Shown piece by piece: positions 7,507-14,932 of a DNA stretch of 17,559 nucleotides. The position numbers and the translations under genes were made by a program. Source of the stretch: DASQPE01 sp041491545 (GTDB lineage: Bacteria > Gemmatimonadota > Gemmatimonadetes > Gemmatimonadales > GWC2-71-9); assembly GCA_041491545.1 (NCBI GenBank), contig JBGPVE010000036.1, positions 1 to 17,559 on the forward strand, in the 5' to 3' direction. A model generated the notes under the pieces. The model saw nothing but the letters and a program-made list of their open reading frames with translations, was not told the origin of the DNA and ran no database searches. The stretch's first letter is position 1. Every line of letters begins with the position of its first letter.

Positions 7507-9123
7507 CTAGACCGCGAGCTGCCGGTGCTCCGGCCCGGCGTCCAGGACCTCTCTCAGCTTCCGAAGCAGGGTACCGATCTCGAACGGCTTCTGCAGGACG
7601 GCATCCAACGGACCCGAGACGATGGGAGCTTCCTCGCTGCGGGAATACCCGGACATGAACACGACGGGCAGGCTCGGGCGCTCCGCCCGCAGCAGCCGCG
7701 CGAGCTCGCGGCCGCCGATCTCCGGCATACGCATGTCGGTCACCAGCAGATCCACCCCGGGCTGGTGCTCCCGCCAGACGCGAAGAGCCTCCGCGCCGTG
7801 CTTGGCCTCGATCACCTTGTAACCGTGTCGCTCGAGCAGGAGGCGCGCCGAGCTTCGAACGGCTCCTTCGTCTTCAACCAAGAGAATCGTCTCTCGGCCC
7901 GGGGGTATGGCCTGGATGGCCACCGCGTCCGGCGCCACGGCCGCAGCGACCTCCGGAAAGATCAGCGTGAAGGTGCTGCCCTCGCCGGGCACGCTCTCCA
8001 CCCGGATGGCGCCGCCCGATTGGGTCACGACCCCATACACCATGGCGAGGCCTAGGCCCGTTCCCTGTCCCACCGGTTTCGTGGTGAAGAATGGCTCGAA
8101 GATGTGGAGCTGCGTATCGGCGTCCATGCCGGCCCCGGTATCGTGCACCGCGAGGTTCACGTAGCTGCCGGGTGACAGGTCCTGGCCCGGCCCGGCCGCG
8201 ACGGGGCCGGGCGCAACGACCAGCGTGGACGTGGTGATGGTCACCTTGCCACCGCCGGGCATGGCATCCCGCGCGTTCCCGACCAAGTTGGCCAACACCA
8301 GCTCGATGTGGCTGGGATCGGCGTGCACGGCACCGAGACCGCTGGCCAGGTCGGTCTCCAGCGTGCCGGTCTCGCCCAGCACGCGGCGGAGAATCGGCTC
8401 GCATTCGCGGACCAGCTTGGTCAGGTCGAGCGGACGGGCCTGCCGCGTCATCGGGCCGCTTATGGTGAGCAGCTTTCGCGTAAGCCCCGCCGCTTGGCGC
8501 GCGGCGCGACCGATCTCTTCCAGCTCATTGCGGCCGTCGCTCGCACTCGGCAGCTGGGCCAGCCCAAGCTCGACGTTGTTCAGGATCGCGGTCAGCAGGT
8601 TATTGAAGTCGTGCGCCACCCCACCGGCGAGCTGACCCACGGCCTCCATCTTTTGAGCCCGCTGGACGTTCGCCTCGCTCTCCTCGAGCCGCCGCTTGCC
8701 GATCACGCCTTCCGTGACCTCGCGACTCCAACTGATCACGCTGACGACGTCCCCCCCCTCCCCGCGCTCGGGCACGAGCCGGGTCGAGAACCAACGGGTC
8801 CCGGACGCCGTCGCAAGCTCGAACTCCACCGTGCTCGGCTCGCCGGTCGTGAAGACACGCTCGAGCGCGTCCTCCCACCAATCGAGCCGGCTGAGCGGAA
8901 TGCCCGCTTCAGTGGCCGTCTTGCCGATGAACTCGTGCTCGGGCCGACCGGTCGCGGCCTCGATGCCGCGGCTCACGTAGCACACGCGATGGGCCCGGTC
9001 GTACCGGGCGATGATGTCGGGGACGTGATCGAGGAGCGGCTGGATCTCCGCGAGCGTGGGCGATCGGGTGTCGATCGCCGACGGATCAGCGAGGTTCCAG
9101 GTGTCGGGAACGCCGTCGGGCAT
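7507..9123 (-). CDS. Hybrid sensor histidine kinase: PAS, HisKA, HATPase and C-terminal receiver
   Basis: The product is 538 residues with no membrane span, so it should sense a cytoplasmic signal. A PAS domain covers about 28-140 (DHVPDIIARYD at its start). The dimerisation domain holds the phosphorylated histidine His171 in GGVAHDFNNLLTAI (167-180). The ATPase domain has the N-box NLVGNARDAM (279-288), DTGAGM (328-333) and GTGLGLAMVYG (354-364). The receiver domain (about 412-528) has the acidic pair in LLVEDE, phospho-acceptor Asp463 in VTDMRMP, Ser491 in MSGYS and Lys512 in QKPF. An AAGGTG site precedes the ATG at 9123. No output regulator is adjacent, so the partner is encoded elsewhere or the receiver acts alone. 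The arsR operon is divergent across 230 bases; a functional link is possible but unsupported. Confidence 0.93.
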   Translation of the reverse strand: MPDGVPDTWNLADPSAIDTRSPTLAEIQPLLDHVPDIIARYDRAHRVCYVSRGIEAATGRPEHEFIGKTATEAGIPLSRLDWWEDALERVFTTGEPSTVEFELATASGTRWFSTRLVPERGEGGDVVSVISWSREVTEGVIGKRRLEESEANVQRAQKMEAVGQLAGGVAHDFNNLLTAILNNVELGLAQLPSASDGRNELEEIGRAARQAAGLTRKLLTISGPMTRQARPLDLTKLVRECEPILRRVLGETGTLETDLASGLGAVHADPSHIELVLANLVGNARDAMPGGGKVTITTSTLVVAPGPVAAGPGQDLSPGSYVNLAVHDTGAGMDADTQLHIFEPFFTTKPVGQGTGLGLAMVYGVVTQSGGAIRVESVPGEGSTFTLIFPEVAAAVAPDAVAIQAIPPGRETILLVEDEGAVRSSARLLLERHGYKVIEAKHGAEALRVWREHQPGVDLLVTDMRMPEIGGRELARLLRAERPSLPVVFMSGYSRSEEAPIVSGPLDAVLQKPFEIGTLLRKLREVLDAGPEHRQLAV

Positions 9124-9320
9124 GCGTCATCACCTTGCCGGACGCACATGCGCCCGGCGCCTCGGATTACGCACCGAGGATGGATGGATGCACTCAGGGG
9201 TGAGGGGCTGACGCAGAGAAGAGCTACCGGCGGGGGGACCGCATCGGACTCAATATATGTCAGGAAGGTCGTGGTCACTATGGCCAATCGAGGGTAGGGG
9301 CCGGTTCTGCGGCGTCCCAT

Positions 9321-9359
9321 TGACATATCAATGAAACATGATACGTTGATGTCATGACA
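9321..9359 (+). promoter_or_regulatory. Likely arsR promoter/operator overlapping the start codon
   Basis: TTGACA at 9320-9325 is a perfect -35 hexamer; no good -10 follows at 16-18 bases (best is the weak TACGTT at 9342). The region is rich in dyads. ATCAA (9327-9331) pairs with TTGAT (9346-9350), TATCA (9326-9330) pairs with TGATA (9339-9343), and TGTCATGACA (9350-9359) is a perfect 10-base palindrome centred on the arsR ATG. ATCAA/TTGAT-type dyads are usual ArsR/SmtB-family operators, so repression of its own operon by ArsR is the likely use. There is no ribosome site before the ATG, so the mRNA leader is very short or absent. Confidence 0.6.
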
Positions 9360-9674
9360 ATCACCGAGCCCGCCACGATCCAGGTTGTGCGATGCTTCCA
9401 CGCCTTGTCCGACCCGACGCGCCTCCGGCTGCTGGAGTTGCTTCGCGATGGCGAACGCTGCGTCTGCGAGCTCACTGATGCGATGGACACCGGCCAGTCA
9501 CGTCTGTCGTTTCATCTCAAGACCCTGAAAGACGCGGGCCTCGTCGCGGATCGCCGCGAGGGCCGCTGGGTGTATTACACGGTCTGCCCCGGCGCCGTCC
9601 AAGCCGCGGCCGACGCGGTGCTGGACCTCGGGCCCCGGCCTGGTTCGGCCAAGAAGTCAGCCCCTTGCTCATGA
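9354..9674 (+). CDS. arsR: ArsR-family arsenic-responsive repressor
   Basis: The product is a 106-residue winged-helix repressor that would release DNA when arsenite (or antimonite) binds its cysteines. The N-terminal helix carries FHALSDPTRLRLLELL (15-30). The metal site in the next helix is ERCVCELTD (34-42) with Cys36 and Cys38, equivalent to the CVC of the classic ELCVCDL site. The third cysteine of the plasmid R773 protein is not in the usual place; Cys14, Cys78 and Cys105 are other candidates. The recognition helix is SRLSFHLKTLKDAGLV (49-64), and the wing includes REGRWVYYTV (68-77). No ribosome site is visible. The next gene overlaps its stop or starts just beyond it, marking an operon with arsM and arsN2. 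Confidence 0.95.
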   Translation: MTITEPATIQVVRCFHALSDPTRLRLLELLRDGERCVCELTDAMDTGQSRLSFHLKTLKDAGLVADRREGRWVYYTVCPGAVQAAADAVLDLGPRPGSAKKSAPCS

Positions 9675-9682
9675 GGAATGCG

Positions 9683-10489
9683 ATGACGGACAACATCAAG
9701 GACATGGTGAAGGCCCGATACGGCGCGGCAGCGCTCGCCGTCGTCAACGAGCGCATCGGCTGCTGCGGCTCGGGCAACGCGACCGATCTGATGAGCCAAC
9801 AGCTCTATAGTGCGACGGAGACCTGCGGATTGCCCGAGGGCGCCGTCCTCGCCTCGCTCGGCTGCGGCAACCCGACCGCGTTGGCCGATCTGCACGAGGG
9901 CGACGTCGTACTGGATCTCGGCTCCGGCGGCGGCATCGACGTGTTGCTGTCGGCCAAGCGCGTCGGCCCGACCGGCAAAGCCTATGGGCTCGACATGACC
10001 GACGAGATGCTGGCCCTCGCCCGGGAGAATCAGCGAAAAGCGGGTGCCACCAACGTCGAGTTCCTCCGGGGCGACATCGAGCACATTCCGCTGCCGGACG
10101 CGTCGGTCGATGTGATCATCTCCAACTGTGTCATCAACCTCTCCGCGGACAAGCGGCGAGTCATTCGAGAAGCGTTCCGGGTGCTCCGGCCCGGCGGGCG
10201 CTTCGCCGTGTCGGACGTGGTGGTGCGGGGCGAGATGCCGACCGACGTGCGCCGGAGCATGGAGCTGTGGGTCGGCTGTGTGGCGGGGGCCTTGGACGAA
10301 GCAGAATTCAAGCGGTTATTGGTCGAGGCCGGATTCGAAGCGGTCGAGATCGAGCCCACCCGCGTCTACCGCATCGAAGATGCTCGGTCGTTCCTGGCCG
10401 GAACCGGTCTCGATGTCGAGGTGCTGGCCCAGCAGATCGACGGGCGCGTGATGGGAGCGTTCGTGCGGGCGCGAAAATCGGCGCCATGA
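9683..10489 (+). CDS. arsM: Arsenite S-adenosylmethionine methyltransferase
   Basis: The enzyme methylates trivalent arsenic using S-adenosylmethionine, giving mono-, di- and volatile trimethyl arsenicals. The product is 268 residues from the ATG at 9683, chosen because GAGG lies six bases upstream; an ATG at 9671 that overlaps the arsR stop and a TTG at 9665 are alternatives in the same frame. The SAM-binding fold includes VLDLGSGGGIDV (77-88), YGLDMTDEM (101-109) and VLRPGGRFAVSDVV (167-180). The arsenic-binding cysteines are in place: Cys48 (TCGLPEG), Cys61 (LGCGNP), Cys149 (SNCVINL) and Cys199 (GCVAGAL), matching by context the four conserved cysteines of Cyanidioschyzon ArsM. An extra Cys27-Cys28 pair is near the N-terminus. 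The stop overlaps the start of the next gene (ATGA), so translation is probably coupled. Confidence 0.96.
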   Translation: MTDNIKDMVKARYGAAALAVVNERIGCCGSGNATDLMSQQLYSATETCGLPEGAVLASLGCGNPTALADLHEGDVVLDLGSGGGIDVLLSAKRVGPTGKAYGLDMTDEMLALARENQRKAGATNVEFLRGDIEHIPLPDASVDVIISNCVINLSADKRRVIREAFRVLRPGGRFAVSDVVVRGEMPTDVRRSMELWVGCVAGALDEAEFKRLLVEAGFEAVEIEPTRVYRIEDARSFLAGTGLDVEVLAQQIDGRVMGAFVRARKSAP

Positions 10490-10968
10490 CGCAGGCTGAG
10501 GGTCCGCCGAGGACGGACGGGACGAGCGCGGCCCTGCGCGCTGCCGCGGCGGTGGATCTGCCGGCGGTGCTCGGTCTCCTCGCCGCAGCGGCGCTCCCCA
10601 CCGCCGGAATTCCCGCCTCGCTCGCGGGCTTCGTGGTGGCGGAGCAGGCGGGGCGGCTCGTCGGCGTCGCCGGCGTCGAGCGCTACGGCACCGCCGGGCT
10701 GCTCCGGTCGGTGGCCGTCGATCCCAGCGCTCGCGGAACCGGGGTGGGCCGGGCGTTGGTCGAGCGCGCGCTTGGCGATGCTCGGCGGAATGGAGTAGCC
10801 GAGGCCTACCTCCTTACCACCACGGCCGAGCGCTATTTCCCCCGTCTCGGCTTCGAGCCGATCAGCCGGGAAGAGGTGTCGCCGGCGGTGCTGGCATCGG
10901 CCGAATTCCAGGGCGTGTGCCCAACCTCGGCTGTCGTCATGCGGCGGCGGCTGGGCGGCGGCTTCTGA
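10486..10968 (+). CDS. arsN2: GNAT N-acetyltransferase of arsenic operons, ArsN2-like
   Basis: The product is 160 residues. The frame is open further upstream inside arsM, but the ATG at 10486 overlaps the arsM stop by four bases and homology begins after it, so this start is preferred. The acetyl-CoA loop is RGTGVGRALVERAL (83-96), and LLRSVAVDP (72-80) is the preceding strand. The C-terminal half, TTTAERYFPRLGFEPISRE (111-129) and SAEFQGVCPTSA (138-149), is the pattern I associate with ArsN2. The related ArsN1 acetylates the amino group of the arsenical antibiotic arsinothricin (known for that family). The substrate of ArsN2-type proteins is less settled. Its place as the last gene of arsR-arsM-arsN2 supports an arsenic role. 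It converges on the CoA-binding gene, with ten bases between stops. Confidence 0.88.
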   Translation: MTQAEGPPRTDGTSAALRAAAAVDLPAVLGLLAAAALPTAGIPASLAGFVVAEQAGRLVGVAGVERYGTAGLLRSVAVDPSARGTGVGRALVERALGDARRNGVAEAYLLTTTAERYFPRLGFEPISREEVSPAVLASAEFQGVCPTSAVVMRRRLGGGF

Positions 10969-10978
10969 CTCACGGCGG

Positions 10979-11524
10979 TCACCGGGCCGCGGAGCCGACC
11001 GCCTTCCTCGCGCTAATGATCTCCGTATTCATCCCCGCCCAGTGCAAGCTGCCCGAAAATCGTCCGTGCTCCATCTTTATGCACTTGTCCAGCACTACCG
11101 TGAGCCCCGCCTGCTGCGCCAGTTCCGCGGCCTCCAGCGCCTGAATCCGAAGCTGAAACCAGATCGCCTTGATGCCGGCGGCGATGGCCTGCTCCGCCAC
11201 GCGTACGCACTCGCGCCCCGGCCGGAACACCACCACCAGATCGATTGGCAACGGCACACTCGCCAAGTCGGGATAAGTTCGCTCGCCGAGGATCACTCCT
11301 GACCTGGGTGTGACGGGGACGATGCGATAGCCGGCGGCTTGGAGATACGTGGCCACGAAGCTGCTCGCCTTCTGCGGATCGCTGGAGAGCCCCACGATGG
11401 CGATCGTGTGACTTTCCCGGAGCAGCCGCCGAATCGTGTCCACGTTCTGAAACCGGCGCCGCTGATCCGCGGTCAGCTCCGTATTCAGCGTGATGTCGCA
11501 AGCAACGCCTGGTCCAGATCCCAT
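10979..11524 (-). CDS. CoA-binding domain protein (YccU/YneT type)
   Basis: The product is 181 residues with a single Rossmann-type CoA-binding domain (CoA_binding_2). Markers are the nucleotide loop AIVGLSSDPQKASSFVATYL (42-61), YRIVPVTP (66-73), ILGERTYPDL (78-87), AIWFQLRIQ (120-128) and VVLDKCIKMEH (143-153). The ATG at 11524 lies inside the end of metY, overlapping it by 40 bases, and has GAGGA six bases upstream, which supports this start. Family members bind CoA, but their reaction is mostly unknown. The first ~28 residues are not conserved-looking. The overlap with metY implies expression together and hints at a role in sulfur or acyl-CoA metabolism; that is inference. Confidence 0.88.
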   Translation of the reverse strand: MGSGPGVACDITLNTELTADQRRRFQNVDTIRRLLRESHTIAIVGLSSDPQKASSFVATYLQAAGYRIVPVTPRSGVILGERTYPDLASVPLPIDLVVVFRPGRECVRVAEQAIAAGIKAIWFQLRIQALEAAELAQQAGLTVVLDKCIKMEHGRFSGSLHWAGMNTEIISARKAVGSAAR

Positions 11525-12783
11525 AACAGGTCCTCGGTGGTCTCGAGTCCGACGGACAGCCGAATCAACTCCGGCGCCACACCGCCGCGCGCCAGCTCCT
11601 CGTCGGTCAACTGCTGGTGGGTGGTCGACGCGGGATGGATCACGAGACTCCGCGCATCGCCCACATTCGCGAGATGGGAGAAGAGTTGCAGCTCCTCGAT
11701 GAAGCGGCGACCGGCGGCGCGGCCGTCGCCGTCCTTGGCCTTGATGCCGAACGCGAAGACCGCGCCCGGCCGCCCGCCCAGATACTTGCAGGCGAGCGCG
11801 TGCTGCGGGTGGTCCGGGAGTCCGGCGTACGCGACCCAGGCGACGCAGCGATGGGCCAGCAGGAAATCGACCACCGCGCGGGCGTTGGCCACGTGCCGCT
11901 CCATCCGAAGCGACAGCGTCTCGAGCCCTTGCAGCAAGAGGAACGCATTCATCGGGGAGAGGCAGGCGCCGGTGTCACGCACCGTCTCGGCGCGCACCTT
12001 CATGAGATAGCCGTAGTGGCCGAAGGTCTCGTAGAACCTGAGTCCGTGATAGGACGGCGACGGGTCGGCGATGGTCGGGAAGCTGCTGTAGTCGAACGTT
12101 CCTGATTCGACGATCGCGCCGCCGATGCTGTTGCCGTGCCCGCCGATGAATTTTGTCGTGGAGTGGAGCACGATCGTGGCACCCCAATCGATCGGCCGGC
12201 AGAGGTACGGCGTCGCGAACGTGTTGTCCACGACGAGCGGGATGCGGTGCGCGTCGGCCAGCTTGGCGAGCGGCTCCAGATCGAGGATGCTGCCGCGGGG
12301 ATTGCCGATCGTCTCGCCGAACAGCGCCCGGGTCTTGGGGGTGATCGCGCGCTCCCACTCCTCGAGCTTACTCGGATCGACCCAGTGGACGGCGATCGAC
12401 AGCTTCTTGAAGGTGTGGGTGAGCTGGGTGACCGTGCCGCCGTAGAGCTCGGACGACGCCACGATCTCGTCGCCCGGCGAAAGCAGCGTCATGAACGCGG
12501 CGAACTGCGCCGCCATCCCGCTCGCCACCGCCACCGCCCCGGTGCCGTTCTCCAGCGAGGCGAGGCGCTCCTCCAGCACGGCGGTCGTCGGATTGGCGAT
12601 GCGGGTGTAAATGTTCCCATACTGCTTGAGCTCGAAGAGCTGGGCCGCGCTTTCGGGGCTGTCGAAGACGTACGATGTGGTCTGATAGATGGGCACCGCG
12701 CGCGCGCCGACGACCGAATCGGGAATATGGCCGGCGTGGAGCATGCGGGTTTCGAAGCCGAACCGACGGGGCGATGCTGGCAT
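11485..12783 (-). CDS. metY: O-acetylhomoserine aminocarboxypropyltransferase (O-acetylhomoserine sulfhydrylase)
   Basis: The enzyme makes homocysteine from O-acetylhomoserine and sulfide, the direct sulfhydrylation route to methionine. The product is 432 residues, the family norm. The ATG at 12783 is chosen because family homology begins at FGFETRMLHAGHIPD (8-22); the frame stays open upstream, but that part reads as the preceding gene in another frame. The PLP lysine is Lys211 in LHSTTKFIGGHG (206-217), the aspartate that pairs with PLP is Asp186 in VVDNTFATP, and YGNIYTRIANPT (55-66) is the usual substrate region. The ribosome site is weak. The start lies 13 bases after the glucosidase stop, so it probably shares that transcript. 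Cystathionine gamma-synthase is the main alternative, but the length and these motifs fit MetY better. Confidence 0.95.
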   Translation of the reverse strand: MPASPRRFGFETRMLHAGHIPDSVVGARAVPIYQTTSYVFDSPESAAQLFELKQYGNIYTRIANPTTAVLEERLASLENGTGAVAVASGMAAQFAAFMTLLSPGDEIVASSELYGGTVTQLTHTFKKLSIAVHWVDPSKLEEWERAITPKTRALFGETIGNPRGSILDLEPLAKLADAHRIPLVVDNTFATPYLCRPIDWGATIVLHSTTKFIGGHGNSIGGAIVESGTFDYSSFPTIADPSPSYHGLRFYETFGHYGYLMKVRAETVRDTGACLSPMNAFLLLQGLETLSLRMERHVANARAVVDFLLAHRCVAWVAYAGLPDHPQHALACKYLGGRPGAVFAFGIKAKDGDGRAAGRRFIEELQLFSHLANVGDARSLVIHPASTTHQQLTDEELARGGVAPELIRLSVGLETTEDLLWDLDQALLATSR

Positions 12784-12796
12784 GCTGGATCTTAGG

Positions 12797-14932
12797 TCAA
12801 TCCAGCTCGATACGCACCTGCAGCGGCGCGCCGGCAAGCTCCAAGACGTTGGCGAGCGTGCGCTCGCCGTGCCGTCGAAACTGGAGCGCCACGCGCGAGC
12901 CGCCCACATGGAGGCCGCGCACGGTAAGCTCGTCCAAGAAGTCGGGCAACACCGGGTTCCGGATGTGGAGCACGCCGGCCGGCGCCTCCGGAAAGATCCC
13001 CAGCATCGCCTGTAGCAGCATGAAAAACGCCCCCGACGCCCAGGCTTGCGGCGAGCAGCTCACTGGATATGGCACCGGGCGCACGCCGCGCTGGCGCGGC
13101 ATGCCGCAGAAGAGCTCGGGGAGTCGTTGAAACTCGGCCCGCACCGCGGCCTCGTGGAGGGCGCGCACCAGCGGCATGGCCTGTCGGGCGCGCCCGTAGA
13201 GCGCGAGGCCCAGCACCACGATCGCGTTGTCGTGCGGCCAGATCGACCCGTTGTGATAGCTCATCGGGTTGAACACCGGGTGCGCGGCACTCAGCGTCCG
13301 GATGCCCCACCCCGAGAAGAGCTCGGGCGAGAGGAGGCATTCCGCCACCCGCGCGCCCTGATCCGGCGTGGGCACCCGGCTCCAGAGCAGATGGCCCGCG
13401 TTGGACGTGACGGTTGGCACCGGCGTCTTGTCTCGATCGAGCGCCAAGGCGAACGTGCCGGCGTCCTCGAGCCAGAACCGCTGCCGGATCGCGTTGCGCA
13501 GCGTCTCCGCCTCGCGCCGCAGGACTTCAGCCCGCTCCGGCCGTCCGAAGGCACGGAAGAGATCGGCCATGCGAACCTTGGCGTCGTATACGTATCCCTG
13601 CACTTCGACCAGCGCGATCGGCGCCGTCGGCAACCGGCCGTCAGGGTAGGGGACGCCGTCGCCCGAATCCCGCCACCCTTGGTTCACCAGGCCCCTCGGC
13701 GAGGTTCGCTCGTACTCGACGAACCCGTCACGATCCAGATCGCCGTACCGATCGATCCATTCGAGCGCGCGCTCGGCGTGGGGCAAGAGATCCCGCACCA
13801 ACTCGGCGTCGCCCGTCCAGCGCCAGGTCTCGTGCAGCAGTATCAGCCAGAGCGGCGTCGCGTCCACCGTGCCGAAGTAGGGCACGTGGGGAATCTCGCC
13901 GCTCCGGGCCATCTCGCCGCGGCGTAGCTCGTGGAGGATCCTGCCGGGCTGCTCCTCGGTGAACGTGTCCTCCTTGGCTCCCTGCCGATGCGCCAAATAG
14001 CGCAGCGTGTCGCGGGCGATGGTCGGGTTGAGTGACAGAGTCTGCAGCGAGGTGATGATCGAGTCGCGCCCGAACACCGTCGAGTACCAGGGGATGCCCG
14101 CCGAGATCACGCGCTCGCCGTCGGCATCGATGTAGAGCGCTCGGAGATCGTCCGTGGCGCGCCGCAGGACGACGTCGAACTTGGGCACATCCGTGAGCCA
14201 ACGGCTCCCCTGGGTGCGCCACGCCCGAAAACGCTCTTCCACTGACGAGCGTTGCTGCTCGATGCGGCCGGGCGCCGCGGGCGCCGGCGGCGTCGTCTCG
14301 AGCGTCACCTCCCACTCGAATTGCCGCGCCGTCTGGGGCTCGAGCCCAAACTCCCATCGAGCGCGGCGCTCGAACAGCTCGGTCGGCGGCTGGCAGAACT
14401 GAACCGCGCTTCGGATCATGGAGCCGTCGCGTCCGAGGTAGCTGAATCGGATGTGGTCTCGATCGATCGTCGGCGGGAAGAGCTCACCGCGGGCATCCCG
14501 CCGCCAGCCACGTACCTCGAAGATGTCGGCAAAATCGCAGTCGACCGCCAGCTCGAGCCAATAGTCGAGGGCGTGGCGGAGATAGCTGGTGATCGTGACC
14601 CGCTCGAGCAGCCGATCGGTGAGCAGCAGCTCGCGCCGGATGTGGATGCCTTGCTTCGGATCCCAGGGGTCGCCGCCGAACGCGCGATCGCTGACCGCCA
14701 GCTCGATTTGTCCCGTGAACGTCCGAGGTACCTCGGCCGCTAGCACTGCCGGAGGGCCGCCGCTCACCTGAAGGGCGTAGGTGCTCAGTATCCGCGTATC
14801 CTCGTGATAGAGGCCGAGCGAGCTACGGTCGCTCTCCACGAAGGGGATGTTGCCGTGAGTGGCGAGGACCAGGAACAGGCGGTCGTGCTTCAGCACGAGC
14901 GTCTGGTCCGCCTCTTGGGCGAGCGGGCTCAT
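12797..14932 (-). CDS. Glycogen-debranching-type glucosidase (amylo-alpha-1,6-glucosidase-like)
   Basis: The product is 711 residues. The N-terminal beta domain (about 10-210; GDE_N_bis type, with LFLVLATHGNIP at 19-30) is followed by an (alpha/alpha)6 barrel glycosidase domain (about 250-700). Barrel markers include AGIPWYSTVFGRDSI (278-292), EEQPGRILHE (326-335), the likely catalytic-acid segment NQGWRDSGD (417-425) and the later NPMSYHNGSIWPHDN. The family acts on alpha-glucosidic branches or related glucosides; exact specificity is not shown. There is no signal peptide, so it is cytoplasmic. The ATG at 14932 overlaps the glycosyltransferase stop by four bases and has no ribosome site, so translational coupling is likely. 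Genes of this type commonly sit beside a GT4 glycosyltransferase, as here, suggesting storage or compatible-solute sugar metabolism. Confidence 0.9.
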   Translation of the reverse strand: MSPLAQEADQTLVLKHDRLFLVLATHGNIPFVESDRSSLGLYHEDTRILSTYALQVSGGPPAVLAAEVPRTFTGQIELAVSDRAFGGDPWDPKQGIHIRRELLLTDRLLERVTITSYLRHALDYWLELAVDCDFADIFEVRGWRRDARGELFPPTIDRDHIRFSYLGRDGSMIRSAVQFCQPPTELFERRARWEFGLEPQTARQFEWEVTLETTPPAPAAPGRIEQQRSSVEERFRAWRTQGSRWLTDVPKFDVVLRRATDDLRALYIDADGERVISAGIPWYSTVFGRDSIITSLQTLSLNPTIARDTLRYLAHRQGAKEDTFTEEQPGRILHELRRGEMARSGEIPHVPYFGTVDATPLWLILLHETWRWTGDAELVRDLLPHAERALEWIDRYGDLDRDGFVEYERTSPRGLVNQGWRDSGDGVPYPDGRLPTAPIALVEVQGYVYDAKVRMADLFRAFGRPERAEVLRREAETLRNAIRQRFWLEDAGTFALALDRDKTPVPTVTSNAGHLLWSRVPTPDQGARVAECLLSPELFSGWGIRTLSAAHPVFNPMSYHNGSIWPHDNAIVVLGLALYGRARQAMPLVRALHEAAVRAEFQRLPELFCGMPRQRGVRPVPYPVSCSPQAWASGAFFMLLQAMLGIFPEAPAGVLHIRNPVLPDFLDELTVRGLHVGGSRVALQFRRHGERTLANVLELAGAPLQVRIELD

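Noticed and set aside
12784..12909. Upstream extension of the metY frame by 42 codons
   Set aside because: It overlaps the conserved end of the glucosidase gene and reads as low-complexity Arg/Ser; family homology begins just after the ATG at 12783.
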